The notes: a model not told the origin generated them from the letters alone. 64,000 bases of DNA from Agrypnia vestita (GCA_016648135.1 JADDOH010000281.1:1-64000); one strand, 5' to 3'; counted from the stretch's first letter, positions 33,340-45,169 are shown. Numbers and translations are program-made.

Positions 33340-35247
33340 AGCATGGAAAATAACATTATTCAAGATCCTAATACTTTCTGGGACTACATAAAGTCACAAA
33401 AGGCGGATGGCGGGAATGTTAACTCCATGACATGGGGAGAAAAAATGGTACGGGGTGCAGATATTGCTGAGGCAGGTCATTTTAAAACAGTGGATAGTAG
33501 TGAACCTCCGCTTCTGGATATTAACATTGCTAGGCAATGTTCTCCGATCGGTGCATAGTCTATTGATGTTCAAAATATCAGTGAGAAGGATGTGTCCGAC
33601 ACAATAAAAAAATTAAATAATACTCATTCTCTTGGTCCAGATTTCATTCCAACATTTCTCTTAAAAGGTTGTGCGGAACTGATAAAAAAAAACACTTTGT
33701 TTTTTGTATAATCTTTCCATTAATACAGGGATCTTCCCGGAAACATGGAAGACTTCAAAAGTTACTCACATAAGAGTGGCTCTAAGTCGTCCGTAGAAAA
33801 TTATAGACCTGTAGCTGTTCTCTTTGTCCCAGCTAAGGTATTTGAAATCATAATAAGTAGAACCGTCGCTTCCCGAGTAGAGCCATTTATAATTGATGAA
33901 CAACATGGATTCAGGAAAGGCCGCTCGGTTGAGACAAATCTGATGGTCTTCACAAATTACGTCACGGAAGCTCTGGACGCGGGACATCAGGTAGACTGTT
34001 CATATAATGACTTCGCCAAAGCCTTTGATACAGTCAACCATGATGTCTTATTGAAAAGGTTGTATGAGATTGGTTTCTCGGATGGTATGCTAAAATTAAT
34101 GACGAGCTACCTCCAAAATAGGAACCAATACGTCTCCTACGGCCTATTGGCGTCAGAGTGCTTCTTTACCTTCTCGGGTGTCCCACAAGGATCTAACCTG
34201 GGTCCATTGTTGTTTTCGATTTTTAATAATAATATAAAAAATGTAATTTTAAACTCGCGCTTTCTGTTATTTGCGGATGACTTAAAGCTTTTCTTAAGGG
34301 TGTCAACTTTGGACGATTTTCTCCAAGCAGATATATCAGATATATGTGTATGGGGAAGACGAAACAAACTTTTGTTTAATGTTTCCAAGTGTTCGGTTAC
34401 ATCCTTCACTAGGGCCCAAAAAACTCTATTTTATCGCTACAAAATGAACGACCAAAATCTGACAAGAACATCAAATGTTAAAGATCTAGGTGTTAGATTT
34501 GTAAGCAACCTAACATTTCACGATCACATAGAGACGATCAGTGGTAATGCTTTGAGAATGTTAGGATTTGTTCTGCGTACTGCCAGGGTTTTCGAGAATA
34601 CCCGCGTACTCAGAACTCTTTACAACTTCTTGGTGCAGAGTAGATTCGAGAGTGGCTCGATGATCTGGGGGCCACATGAGGGCAAGTACTCTCTTATGGT
34701 GTAGAAAGTCCAAAAGAAGTTTCTGAGATATCTATACACGAGAGAGTACGGGCATTATCCTTGGCTTTACTCAACCGAGTTTCTCCAGGGTATGCTTGGC
34801 TACAATAGTCTAGAGACTAGAAGGAATGTGTATTTGATTACACATTTTTATCGATTGTTGCGCGGTATGATCGATAATCCTGAAATTATGCAGAGCATTG
34901 GTTTGTATGTTCCTGATAATTACATTAGACATCGTCAGCATAGATTGTTTCACATTCCAATATACAGGACGAACCTGCCGATGGTTATGCCTGTTGGAAG
35001 AGCCACAGCTATGCTGAACAAAATCGCTTTGGGTATTGATATATTCCACGTGTCTGAGGGGGTTTTCCGAAGCGGGATTCTCCTACACCTTTGACCAGAT
35101 TATATGTTATTTTTAATTTATTATTTTATTTTGATATATACTTCCTAATATGTATGCCTTAAACATTTTGTTTGTAATATACATACTATCAATAAATAAA
35201 TTGAATTGAAAAATTGAAAAAATTGAATTGAATTGAATTGAAAAAAA
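33340..35247 (+). mobile_element. CR1/Jockey-like retrotransposon, most complete copy
   Basis: Codes in broken frames for the pre-RT segment (FWDYIKSQKADGG; LNNTHSLGPDFIPTFL) and the reverse transcriptase. RT landmarks are YRPVAVLF, QHGFRKGRSVETNLM, a catalytic box reading NDFAKAFDTVNHDVLLKRL, GVPQGSNLGPLLFSI, FADDLKLF, then WGRRNKLLF and the tail IYRTNLPMVMPVGRATAMLN. It has an in-frame stop near 33556, a frame break near 33690-33745 and a stop at 34702-34704. The 3' end is (AATTG)n around 35195-35245. The 5' end lacks the endonuclease. It sits inside a palindromic MITE. Confidence 0.9.
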
Positions 35248-35405
35248 AAATAAGTCAGAAATATTGAAAAAAAATGCAAACTTAGATGTCGCATATCTCC
35301 ATAACTATTGATATTAGGTCAAGGTTGCTTGAAAATTTTCGACTCATAATCAAGGCAGGAATATATTCCTGCAAGGTTATTAATGTTTTCCAAGTAACCC
35401 TGTAT
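35248..35405. mobile_element. Palindromic MITE, right half
   Basis: AAGTCAGAAATATTGAAAAA to AAGTAACCCTGTA matches 45903-46059, the uninterrupted sister. Confidence 0.75.
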
Positions 35406-35469
35406 ACATGAAAATATAGATATAGAGACAGCTTTATGAAAATGCAAACACTCTTAATTGGAAAATAAT

Positions 35470-35985
35470 CCATAAAAACCAAGTTTTTATTATACTCCCT
35501 TTCTTTGTAAAATATTACAACAATTAAAGACGAATTGAAACATATGACATAACACTAAACTTACAGTAATATAATATATTTCTAAAATGTCAAATGTTTT
35601 GAGCTTTGATAATATTTCATGCTTTGAAGATTGAATTCTAAAAACATTTGTCAGTCAATTTAGATTTTCGACATTCGTAGTGAAGTACCTATTATGTATA
35701 CCGACGGAGTAATTCGAATTTAGAAAATATTCCGCGACGTTATCGGGCCGCTATGCTAGTAATCAAACTTTTCTAATGATTCCAATTAAAAAAAAATCTA
35801 AAAATCCGAAATTATATTATAATTATTAATTTTTTTTAACGAAAATTTGATAGATCTTCTTGATCGTCGCCACTAGTCTACTTGCCAAGTTTCAGCTCGA
35901 TTGGATCACGGGAAAGGGTCAAAAATCGATCCAAAGTTTTTGTTGACGGCAAGCCGGCAAGCAAGCAGACGCCACGAGTTAAAAG
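35470..35985 (+). repeat. Family Z repeat, copy 1
   Basis: About 510 bp from ATAAAAACCAAGTTTTTAT plus ATACTCCCTTTCTTTG to GACGCCACGAGTTAA. The interior has TCAGCTCGATTGGATCACGG and AGATCTTCTTGATCGTCGCC. The ends carry ACTCCCTTT/AAAGGGAGT, and a small hairpin AAAAAC/GTTTTT lies outside one end. No coding. Seven copies in the window; class unknown. Confidence 0.75.
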
Positions 35986-36244
35986 AAAATAAATGCCAAG
36001 ACGTATAATCGCTAACTAACTAATCGTTATTTCCCGCAGGGGTATAGCAGAGGGGATAGAATGCCACACTTTTTCACTCTTCCGCGGAGATCCCTTGAAG
36101 AAGTCATGTCCAAAAGTGTGAATTTGCGATCGCGAGTAAAATAAACAATACTGTATTTTATCCCCCTGGAAACATCATTAATCAAGATGTATTATAGGCT
36201 AGCTGTTAAGGATTTAGTTAAAAATAAGTTTGCGAGGAGACACA
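35986..36244. other. Intron, unrecognised
   Basis: No feature seen. Confidence 0.4.
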
Positions 36245-36255
36245 AAAATGCATTT

Positions 36256-36421
36256 TCAAGTTTGTGTTTTCTGGGGTATTATGCCGTGTTATTAGGGTCG
36301 ATGATAGACCCTGCAATGGGATCCGAAACGTCGGCCCGAAAGGTTGTAATAACACGGCATAATACCCCAGAAAACACAAACTTGAAGATTCTGAGTGGCC
36401 GCGAAAACCTATGAACATACT
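36256..36421 (+). mobile_element. Penelope-type mini-unit, family A, with 11-bp duplication
   Basis: 166 bp flanked by AAAATGCATTT (36245-36255 and 36422-36432). The stem I strands GGGGTATTATGCCGTGTTAT and the complement bracket a mutated core (TCGATGA), GGGATCC-GAAA and the CGGCC/GGTTG hairpin. The tail is GAAGATTCTGAGTGGCCG then CGAAAACCTATGAACATACT. There is no open reading frame of note. Confidence 0.8.
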
Positions 36422-36479
36422 AAAATGCATTTGTTTTGCAAAGCCTCTAATAAAAACAATGTTTCCATTTAATCTAGGC

Positions 36480-36625
36480 CGGGATGGATGGTATGTCCAG
36501 GAGGAAATTTGGCCTATGTTTTTCGCCGGGACCTAAAGAATATGTACGCAAAATTTGGGTCAGATCGGTCAAACGGTGTTGATTTGTACAGAAAATATAT
36601 CAAGGGGAAGGGGTGGAGTAAGGGA
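36480..36625 (+). repeat. Dispersed repeat (ACCCGGCG/AACGGTGT family), copy 1
   Basis: Shares AAATTTGGGTCAGATCGGTC and AAACGGTGTTGATTTGTACA with 39060-39460 and, inverted, with 47870-48030. Confidence 0.6.
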
Positions 36626-37209
36626 GGAGGGGAGAAATGTCGCCTATGTATAGGTCTTTTCGTATAAGCTGGTAATTGAGTTAGTGTGGGTACAGTGCGA
36701 AATATTAAATTTACATAATTATTTTATAAGAATGATTTGTACTTTTATAATAGTGATATTGATTAAAAATACAAATTTACTCATCTCGATATCAGTCACA
36801 TGCAGTGAGATGAAATAAATAAATTATGAAAGTTGTTTATGTATCTTATTTTTTATAAGAAAACTCCTAGTTAGGCAGTTGACATGTACTACAAAATACA
36901 AAATTTTTGAAGAGAAATAAATATCACTATTAGTATTATTATTTAGCAGGAGTGTGCAGCGAGTAGGTAGATTTTATTTATTTATTGTTTATTTCCATTT
37001 GTTAATACATGTTACTAATAACCGCCACACTAGGTAAAAACCTGTTCTACGACAGTTATTCTCATATTATCAAATGACAATTAAAGAATCTAAATCTAAA
37101 AGAAAATAAAAAGAAAAGAAAATATACAAACAAAATTATGATAAGAATTTAAAGTAAATCGTAGGAATACTTAAATCTAAGAGAAAAGAAAAAGAAAAGA
37201 AAAGTAATA
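36626..37209. other. Intron, AT-rich, nothing recognised
   Basis: AAGAAAAGAAAA-type simple sequence around 37100-37205. Confidence 0.45.
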
Positions 37210-37305
37210 AGCGTGTTAATAACGAGCAAGTGTGTATGAGCATGCTAGTTTTAAGCATGCTAATGAACATGCTCAAAAATAAGCATGTGTATTAGTACCT
37301 TAACA
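37210..37305 (+). mobile_element. GCATGC-rich element, right-end fragment
   Basis: Several GAGCATGC/AAGCATGC words, then TGTGTATTAGTACC followed by TTAA, matching the right end of 28243-28921. Confidence 0.65.
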
Positions 37306-37401
37306 ACGAAACAGTCACTCCTATTGCGCTACTAACTGCGAGGCAGGTAGCGACATAATTAATAGCAACAATATTATTATGATAGCGGCGTAGGTACTCA
37401 C

Positions 37402-37471
37402 CCAGTGCCGTGGGCTGACAGATCAGCACCAAGAGGGGAGCCGCCCACACGAGCATCCTGGCGACGGTCAT
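37402..37471 (-). CDS. EGF-repeat protein, exon 1 (start codon, signal peptide)
   Basis: 70 nt: 23 codons plus one base, then donor gtgagt. It encodes MTVARMLVWAAPLLVLICQ followed by PTAL, a classic signal peptide. The phase-1 end joins exon 25795-25953 in frame (Gly, then MSYPS). The ATG immediately follows a splice acceptor (tgtgttgcag), so the 5' leader is on one or more upstream exons to the right. The first intron is 11.4 kb. Confidence 0.83.
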
Positions 37472-37479
37472 CTGCAACA

Positions 37480-38120
37480 CACATACATTCATTATTACCG
37501 CCTTTTGTTCTTTTGACACAAAAAGAACAAACAAAATGCATCGCCATCTTGAGGAATATGACATTTCCAAAATACGACCTTTGTCGGAGAATGTCTTTTG
37601 AGTAATTCATTTGAAATGCGGTTGAAGTCTAGCCAGAATTGTCTTGAATCAGTTTATTAGCTCATTAACTTTTATAACAGCTTGCATCAAAACATAATTA
37701 ATGTTGAGAATATTTACAGAGTTTATGAATAAGATAGCAACAAATACAATATACAATTTTTGTATACAGGCCTTCATCGTTACCTACCTCGCTAGGTACA
37801 TAAAAATACCTGTTCTGAGGTAAGTAGCCATTCCATTCATTGAGACTCGATTTAAATATTTAATTTCATGGTTACGTAATTAGAAGAATAAAAGAAAAAT
37901 AAAGTAAAGTAATTTAAAGTAAAAAGTGTATACATATATGAACAAACAAAAGTGTAAATAAGTAAATTAATTTCAAGGTTGATAATATAAGAACAAAGTA
38001 TAGAGTAAATGTTCAGTAAATACAGTATTGTTCATTTGAGCATCTCTTCCAGCTGATTTTTCCCAATATTGAATAGCCATTCACTCAGCAATACACGGAA
38101 TATGTGATTATTAATTTTTT
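37480..38120. other. Upstream intron, nothing recognised
   Basis: AT-rich. A short inverted repeat (TTGTTCTTTTGACACAAAAA) lies at 37507-37530. Confidence 0.4.
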
Positions 38121-38126
38121 GCCTTA

Positions 38127-38889
38127 AGCCATGTATTCACTAGGGGACAAATTGTCCCTCAACAGCACGCGCGGCATAGAGTCTACGTGACGTTGCAACG
38201 TCGTGCACTGTTCCGCGACCTCGCGCACAACATAGCGCGGCATTTCTACGTGCCGTGGCAACGTTGCCATGCGCACGGTACCCGAGCGTACTCACTGCAA
38301 CATTCCGCGGAGCGTCAGTACCACGTGGTATGTTTACAAGTGAATACGCATGCGCTGTATCTGTCAAGATGACAATGCGGGGAAACGAAATCGTTCTCCA
38401 ACTCATCGAGCTGTATCGATCGAAGATCGCATAGAATGTCCGTCCTTCTTTCTCTTTGCAGTTAATAATTTCGCATTCTCCTTTTTTTTCTCCTCTTACT
38501 TATCGATAAACTCATTAACATAAACAGATACGCGGCTATCATCATAACCTCATAGGGCGATATATTTCCGTGACGTCTGGAAAACAATAATTATTTGCAA
38601 AAAGGACCTTGTTTTTAATAATATTCAATTTACTACAGTAAAACCTTGTTAATTTGAAATTGCGACCCAAAAAAACATTTCGAATTGCGCGGAACCCCGT
38701 TTTCGCCAAATGTGATACCGCAGCTGTCATCCATAACCTCATCGGATGACATTTCCGCGACAAGATATGCGAGTCCCGGTGTGTAGACGTCAATTGACCG
38801 CGTCATTGTCCCCGAAACATGAGCGTAGATGTTGATGCGACATGTCGAACGGAATGTTTCGCGATTTGTCCCCTAGTGAAAACATGGCT
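38127..38889 (-). mobile_element. PIF/Harbinger-like element, copy 2
   Basis: 763 bp, inverted relative to 26160-26923. Ends AGCCATGTATTCACTAGGGG and CCCTAGTGAAAACATGGCT, TTA at 38124-38126 and 38890-38892. Confidence 0.88.
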
Positions 38890-39059
38890 TTATTATCTCT
38901 GGAATAAATATGTAATAATCACCACTCCAAATGAATCTATGGAACGTGTGAAAGTCACATTTGTTTCATAATTAGGTACGTAGAGTGCGACCAGTATAAA
39001 TTGGCGTGCGAGGGAAGGCGTCCCTGTCGCGAAACAGAAGTTGCCAGGGTGTAAATTTA

Positions 39060-39460
39060 ACTAGCTGTTCGTACCCGGCGTTGCACGGGTTAAGGATTAA
39101 GTTGAAAATAAATTTGGGGGGAAACAAAGGTTTGATTCGAACGGTATAGATTTGCATCGAAAATAAATCAGGGGGAGGAGAAAAGGTAAAAGGGGAGGGA
39201 GGAAATATAGCCTATGTTACCTGCCGAGTCCTAAAGAATAAGTTTCCAAATTTGGAGTCCGATCGGTCGAACGGTATAGATTTGCATCGAAAATATGGGG
39301 TATGAGAATATGGGGGAAATGTTGCCTATGTCACCCGCCGGGTCCCAAAGCATAAGTGTACAAAATTTGAATCGAATCGGACAAACGGTGTGGATTTGTA
39401 TAGAGAACAGACAGACAGTCAGAAAGACGGACAGACATTGAGTTTTATAGGTATAGATAC
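39060..39460 (+). repeat. Dispersed repeat, copy 2 (longest)
   Basis: Starts CTAGCTGTTCGTACCCGGCG and ends with an ACAGACAG-rich segment then ATTGAGTTTTATAGGTATAG. It is internally repetitive: the GATTTGCATCGAAAATA and CGGTCGAACGGTATA block occurs twice. This type of sequence is widespread in insect genomes. Confidence 0.65.
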
Positions 39461-40200
39461 ATAATGTACAGAGTGTCCGGTAACCGGTGTCGGAGCCTTA
39501 AATAGAAATTTGGTCGGGAAACACTGAAGAAACAAACCAGTGATAGCGGCCGCTCTATCTGGAGTCCTGCAAACGGTAATATTTGTCCATTATTTGCTTT
39601 TTCAGCGTCGCAAATCTTAAATACTTCATTGGCAATTGTTCTTGCACCACCCCGGACTGTTTTGGACGTAATAATTCAGTGTATATTGGTAATCAAGATG
39701 TCACAGCTCACGCGCAAATACGAGATTGTACTGAATGACAGGGCGAGAGGTTACCGCCGGGTGCTCTAGTATATTACGCCAAACGGATAATTATTCTTAT
39801 TTTATTTATTTATAAAAAGGACAGCATTACAGCACACGCATACGAAACATAATGATTGTTTCATTTAACAAGAAATCATCATTAATATCAAAAACATGCA
39901 CTTCTTCCGTGCTATACCTAATATCATGCAATTTGTTTTGCGCGACTACATGTTAATATTTTTGAGAGAATAAGTTAAATGTGTTTGATGAGTGTGTGTA
40001 AGTGTGTAGGTATTGTGTGTGGACCTTATAATGAATTGAGAACGAGAGAAAAAATAATTAAACAGCAAAAATTAGATTCTTGTTTATTTAATAGTGCGAC
40101 GGCCAGACGCAAGGAAAATATATAATATGACATTGCTAGTAGTATGATGCGAGTACAATTTATTTAATTACTATTGAAAATGTTTGCAATTGATATCTCA
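39461..40200. other. Intergenic or intronic, unrecognised
   Basis: A patch at 39470-39770 (AGAGTGTCCGGTAACCGGTG, AAATACGAGATTGTACTGAA) looks transposon-like but no partner is found in the window. Confidence 0.35.
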
Positions 40201-40350
40201 ATGTCGGCATTCAGTAACAAAGAACGCGCGCTCTTGCGCGTGAGTATTTAGACCCCTCTCCCCTGACAGGCGTCGCCATGCGTACGCACACACACACCCA
40301 TGTTTTCCATTCACGCATGCGTCTGTCCCTATAATATACGGATCGTCATA

Positions 40351-40540
40351 GAACATTCGCGAACCTTCTAGAACATTCTCTTTCCAGAGCTTTTAAAAAA
40401 TTTATCGAATGTACAGGAACCTTCTAGACACACCGACACATTCCGCCGCTTAGTTTGGAACCTTATGGAACTTTCGGGAATTTTCTAGAACTTCTCCTTC
40501 CAGAACTTTCTAGAGCAGGTTTTTCCGGAACCTTCTAGAC
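40351..40540. promoter_or_regulatory. Dense array of heat-shock elements
   Basis: Six perfectly spaced alternating units GAA/TTC occur at 40351, 40356, 40361, 40366, 40371 and 40376 (every 5 bp). More groups are at 40417-40427, 40458-40490 (GAA 40458, GAA 40468, TTC 40473, GAA 40478, TTC 40483, GAA 40488), 40503-40513 and 40528-40538. Contiguous inverted nGAAn pentamers are the binding site of heat-shock factor trimers. No heat-shock gene is visible nearby; a minus-strand Penelope-like relic starts about 300 bp to the right. Confidence 0.65.
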
Positions 40541-40744
40541 TCACCGACACAGTCGGCGCGCCTATTTTGAAACAATCTGAAGCATTTGCGGCCTTCCCAT
40601 AACAAAACAATGTGCTTGAAAGCACGTTTACATCACCCACTCCCACCCACGCACAGCCACCCCCACCAAACTCGCATATTTTCGATGTGACACCAAGGGC
40701 TATCCACCACCATAACTTTTTGTGGAGAAAACTTGGCGGATAGG

Positions 40745-41400
40745 GAAACACGGGTTTATTTATATATATATATATATATATGTTAAATCGAAGGCTTTCA
40801 CGGGTACAATATGTGTTAGTTCTAACTACTTTGGGGGTAACCCGCGTCAAATTCTGGTCGTCAGGACCAGTCGTCTGCCGACGTTTCGAACAGATCTCAC
40901 TGTTCATCTTCAGGGCGCCCTGTCGATGAGCTGCTTCTCCAAAAAGCGTACAACCGTTTGGGTCCGGAGCTCACCGTCAAGTGAAAGTTTGAAAAATTCT
41001 GCGTCAGGTGTTTGTGGAGGAGTGGGTTTCTCCAGCGACGCCGTTAATGTGTTTTGCTCGGCTTCTAGTAATCCGTATATTTACTTTATTATCGTCATTA
41101 TACAATGTTGAAAAGGTTGGATTTTCTAATTGCTTCGGTGTTTTCATCGTGATTTCTGGTTTATTATTATTAATATTATTTGTATTAGAAATTTGATTAT
41201 TATTATTAAGAATGTTACTCCATGCGGTCGGAAGTCGAATGCTATCGTCTCTGTTGTTCATTATATTACTATTTCTTTTATTTATTTCAATTGCCTCTCT
41301 GTAGATTCTAAATATTATTGAGGCTGGCAACTACTTTTGAATTGTCGAAGTCTATTTTATGATCCACCATTCTCTAAAGGAGTATATATATATATATATA
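40745..41400 (-). mobile_element. Penelope-like element 3' end with hammerhead-like terminal motif
   Basis: The minus strand reads HKIDFDNSKVVASLNNI then, after a frame break near 41320, FRIYREAIEINKRNSNIMNN and LPTAWSNIL. This is the end of the GIY-YIG endonuclease region of Penelope-like elements (REAIEI-K...N). An Asn-rich tail and stop follow at 41004. About 90 bp downstream on the same strand is CTGAAGA (40907-40913), a perfect GAACAG/CTGTTC hairpin, GAAA (40884-40887) and CGTCGGCAGACG. (TA)n tracts lie at 40757-40782 and 41381-41404. Confidence 0.75.
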
Positions 41401-41769
41401 TATATTGATTACATAAGTAAGATACAGCATTGTATCGTCAAATTGAATATGGACACGAGATCTTGTTTTTAGAATAATATTTGCGGATGTGAAGATTTTT
41501 TTCTTTATTAATAACATTACCGAATTCGTGTGGGCTGTTTCTCTGCAGAATTATTCAGAGGTCAACCGGTTTGTTTCTTTTTCCGTAAACGCGAACGAGC
41601 AACCGGCCCACGCAATTGTTAACCTTTATTATAATATTATTATTATGTAACAAGTGTGTAGGAATAATGCATGTAAGTGTTATAACAGAGGGCGATCATA
41701 ATTATGTATTCTTTACGCCCGGGGCTCAATAAATCTTTATACAAATAAATCACCATTATCGCCATAATG

Positions 41770-42495
41770 ATGCTGGTGTGAGACTGGGTCTTAACATGAA
41801 CGTGAGTAAAACAAAGTTCATGGTGTTTAGTAGGCAAGATCACACGGGAGCACGCCTCACATTGAATGGGGCTGGTATAGAGAGCGTGACAAAGTTTAAA
41901 TACCTTGGAAGTATCCTAGCGGAAGACCTCGACCCAGAAACCGAAGTCAAATGCAGAATTGAAGCATCGCGAGCTGCTTCTAACAAAATGAGACAGATAT
42001 TCTGCGATGACAATCTTAACCTGAAACTTCGACAGCGACTGGTCAAATGTTATATATGGTCAGTCCTGCTGTACGGAGTGGAATCGTGGACCCTCAAAGT
42101 GAGTAGCATGAACCGGCTGGAGGCGTTCGAAATGTGGATACATCGGAGAATGCTCCGGATACCCTGGACGGATATGGTCAGCAACACGAGAGTTCTTCAA
42201 AGAGCTAGAGTGAATAGAGAGTTGCTGACAAATATCAAAATCCGAAAGGTATCGTTTTTGGGTCATGTGCTCAGAGGAGAAAAATACGAATTGCTCCACC
42301 TGATTCTTATGGGCAAGATAGAGGGTCGTAGAGGTGTTGGAAGGAGACAAATTTCCTGGCTTCGCAATATACGCGACTGGACGGGCATAAGAAGTGTTGG
42401 AGAGCTGTTTCGTGCTGCCCAGGACAGGGACGCTTTCTCTCGGGTGATAGTCAACGTTGGGGGGACCTGACATGACACCAAAAGAAGAAGAAGAT
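41770..42495 (+). mobile_element. RTE-like retrotransposon 3' third, long open frame
   Basis: The open frame ends at 42470 and reads LNMNVSKTKFMVFSRQDH, LRQRLVKCYIWSVLLYGVES, RLEAFEMWIHRRMLRIPWTD and KYELLHLILMGKIEGRRGVG. The order is the standard C-terminal half of RTE reverse transcriptases, after the catalytic box. It is unbroken for about 230 codons, so the copy is fairly young. The 3' tail is (GAA)n at 42482-42492. It is 5' truncated. Confidence 0.85.
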
Positions 42496-42639
42496 CGCCA
42501 TTCATCGAAGTGGCCCGGATACATGGATGAGATTTTTGATTCTAGATTCTAGACTATTTGTGAGATAACTCTCGGCATTATAAACTACCGTTAACACAAC
42601 ATATGCCAAAGTGATGCGATAAATAAAAAAGTAACCCAT

Positions 42640-43150
42640 AAAAACCAAGTTTTTATTATACTCCCTTTCTTTGTAAAATATAACAACAATTAAAGACGAA
42701 TTAAAACATATAACACAACACTAAACTTATAGTAATTTAATATACTTCTAAAATGTCAGATGTTTTGAGCTTTGATAAGACACTTCACGCTTTGAAGATT
42801 GAATTCTAAAAACATTTGTCAGTCAATTTAGATTTTCGACATTCGTAGTGAAGTACCTATTATGCATACCGACGGAGTAATTCAAATTTAGAAAAAATTC
42901 CGCGACGTTATCGGGCCGCCGTAATCAAACTTTTCTAATGATTCCAATTTGAAAAAACCAATAAAATTTTGTAAAATCCGAAATTATACTATAATTATTG
43001 TTTTTTTTTAAGAAAATTTAATAGATCTTCTTGATCGTCGCCACGAGTCTACTTGCCAAGTTTCAGCTCGACTGGATCACGGGAAAAGGGTCTAAAATCG
43101 ATCCAAAGTTTTTGTTGACGGCAAGCAAGCATACGCCACGAGTTAAAAAA
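42640..43150 (+). repeat. Family Z repeat, copy 2
   Basis: As 35470-35985; begins CCATAAAAACCAAGTTTTTA and ends CGCCACGAGTTAA. Confidence 0.8.
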
Positions 43151-43239
43151 GCAGTTTCACTATCTTAGCAAAATCTAGTTTATTAACTGTTCGAAGAATA
43201 TTTTTTCGTCTGTATAAAGGCTTGAATTTTGTGGTGACA

Positions 43240-43345
43240 TTATTATTAAAATAAAACAGAAATCACTTTGTTTTCAGCACTTTATTAGATTAAACAATCT
43301 ACATGTTTCGAGAACAATGTTCTCTCCTTCAGGATTGTTGGTGTA
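43240..43345 (-). ncRNA. Hammerhead-like motif, Penelope-type family E
   Basis: Minus strand: stem I AACAATC (43339-43333), CTGAAGG (43332-43326, last core A replaced by G), hairpin GAGAAC/GTTCTC, GAAA (43309-43306), CATG, TA, then GATTGTT (43300-43294) closing a 7-bp stem I. The surrounding 43230-43620 may be the rest of the unit. Confidence 0.5.
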
Positions 43346-43349
43346 CTAA

Positions 43350-44145
43350 AATTGAAAAAGTAAACCATGCAAATGTGTTACGGTGAAGGGATGTGTGAGG
43401 GGGGGGTGGGTCACCTGGAGAGGATGGAACGTTATGTGGAAAAATATTCAATATTGGGTTATGCAAAAATTTTGTCTGTGTATTTATTAAATTTGAATTA
43501 ATATTAACATTTTTTCCTAATTTCAAGTATTTCTAGATTATTTATTTGTAGGATCTAATAGCTGAAATGTAAAAATTTAAAACGTTTGTTAAATCTGTCT
43601 AGTTTGTTTATTTAAAAAGCTTAATAACACAGGTAACATAAAGCAGAAAACGTGCGTAGCTTGACGGACAGGGAGGCCAATATAAAATACTCAAATACTT
43701 ACATTAAACAAAATTTACCATAAACTAATTCGCATAAGCAGAAACGGATTGAATTTACACGATTTATTAATTGCTATTAATGAACTCTAATGAAATAAAA
43801 GAAATAATCTATTTAAAGAATGACACTTTGTTAGCAGATAATCGCGAATGACGCACGACAGGCAGATTGACGGTTAGGATACACGCAAAACATTAAATTT
43901 GTCAGTAAATACGAAATTAATGACAGTGTATTTCGCTTTAGTGCGTAAAATTAATTCACTTGTCAACTACATAAAATTCATAGACGAATCGTAAAGATAA
44001 GGCGAAAATAATACGGCTTTATTGGGAAAGTATTCTGTTCGGTATGACTATCTTACAAATTTGTTTACAGAAATTGTATAAAATAAAAACTCTAGATTAC
44101 GACTAGAATTTTGATCGTCGTTTTTTCATTAGTCGTCAAATTAGT
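43350..44145. other. Unrecognised AT-rich sequence
   Basis: No coding or repeat signal beyond the possible Penelope-type remainder. Confidence 0.35.
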
Positions 44146-44149
44146 AAAA

Positions 44150-44460
44150 AACTAAACCATAAAAACCAAGTTTTTATCATAGTTCCTTTCTCATTGATTC
44201 AGGTTTCGTGCCTGCTGCACGCGTCGGGGTCATTACTCATTTGTATTGATTCCATTTTGAAAAAAACATTTAAAATTCGAAAAATCCAGAATTGTACTAG
44301 AGTTATTTAAAAAAATTTAACGAAAATTTGTTAGATCATTTGTATCATCGCCACGAGTCTGCCTGCAAAGTTTCAGCTCGATTGGATCACGGGAAAAGGG
44401 TCAAAAATCGATCCAAAGTTTTTCCGGCAGACAACAAACCGCAGACGCTACGAGTTAAAA
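44150..44460 (+). repeat. Family Z repeat, copy 3 (internally deleted)
   Basis: Has both family ends (CCATAAAAACCAAGTTTTTA and CTACGAGTTAA) but only about 310 bp. Confidence 0.75.
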
Positions 44461-44479
44461 GAATGGAAGTAAAAAAAGT

Positions 44480-45000
44480 ATCCCATAAAAACCAAGTTTT
44501 TATTATACTCCCTTTCGTTGTAAAATATTACAACAATTAAAGACGAATTAAAACATAACATTAAACTTACAGTAATTAAATGTATTTCTAAAATGTCAGA
44601 TGTTTTGAACTTTGATAAGACACTTCATGCTTTGAAGATTGAATTCTAAAAACATTTGTCAGTCAATTTAGATTTTCGACATTCGTAGTGAAGTACCTAT
44701 TATGTATACCGACGGAGTAATTCAAATTTAGAAAATATTCCCCGACGTTATCGGGCCGCCGTTGCTAGTAAGCAAACTTTTCTAATGATTCCAATTTGAA
44801 AAAAACAATAAAATTTATAAAAATCTGAAATTATACTATAATTATTGATTTTTTTAAAGAAAATTTAATAGATCTTCTTGATCGTCGCCACGAGTCTACT
44901 TGCCAAGTTTCAGCTCGACTGGATCACGGGAAAAGGGTCTAAAATCGATCCAAAGTTTTTGTTGACGGCAAGCAAGCATACGCCACGAGTTAATATAAAG
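44480..45000 (+). repeat. Family Z repeat, copy 4
   Basis: Full-length copy starting about 20 bp after copy 3, making a near-tandem pair. It ends CCACGAGTTAATATAAAGGG. Confidence 0.8.
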
Positions 45001-45169
45001 GGAGTAAAAATAGAGACATCCTTTTACAGACAGTTTAAACATTATTAAGAAAAAGTGCAAAAGAAAGCTATCAATAAAACAATCACGAATTAAATTTAAC
45101 ACAAAATGTTATTTATGTTAGAACATTAGACATTAACATTATGTTAGAACCACTAAAATTACTTTTTGG

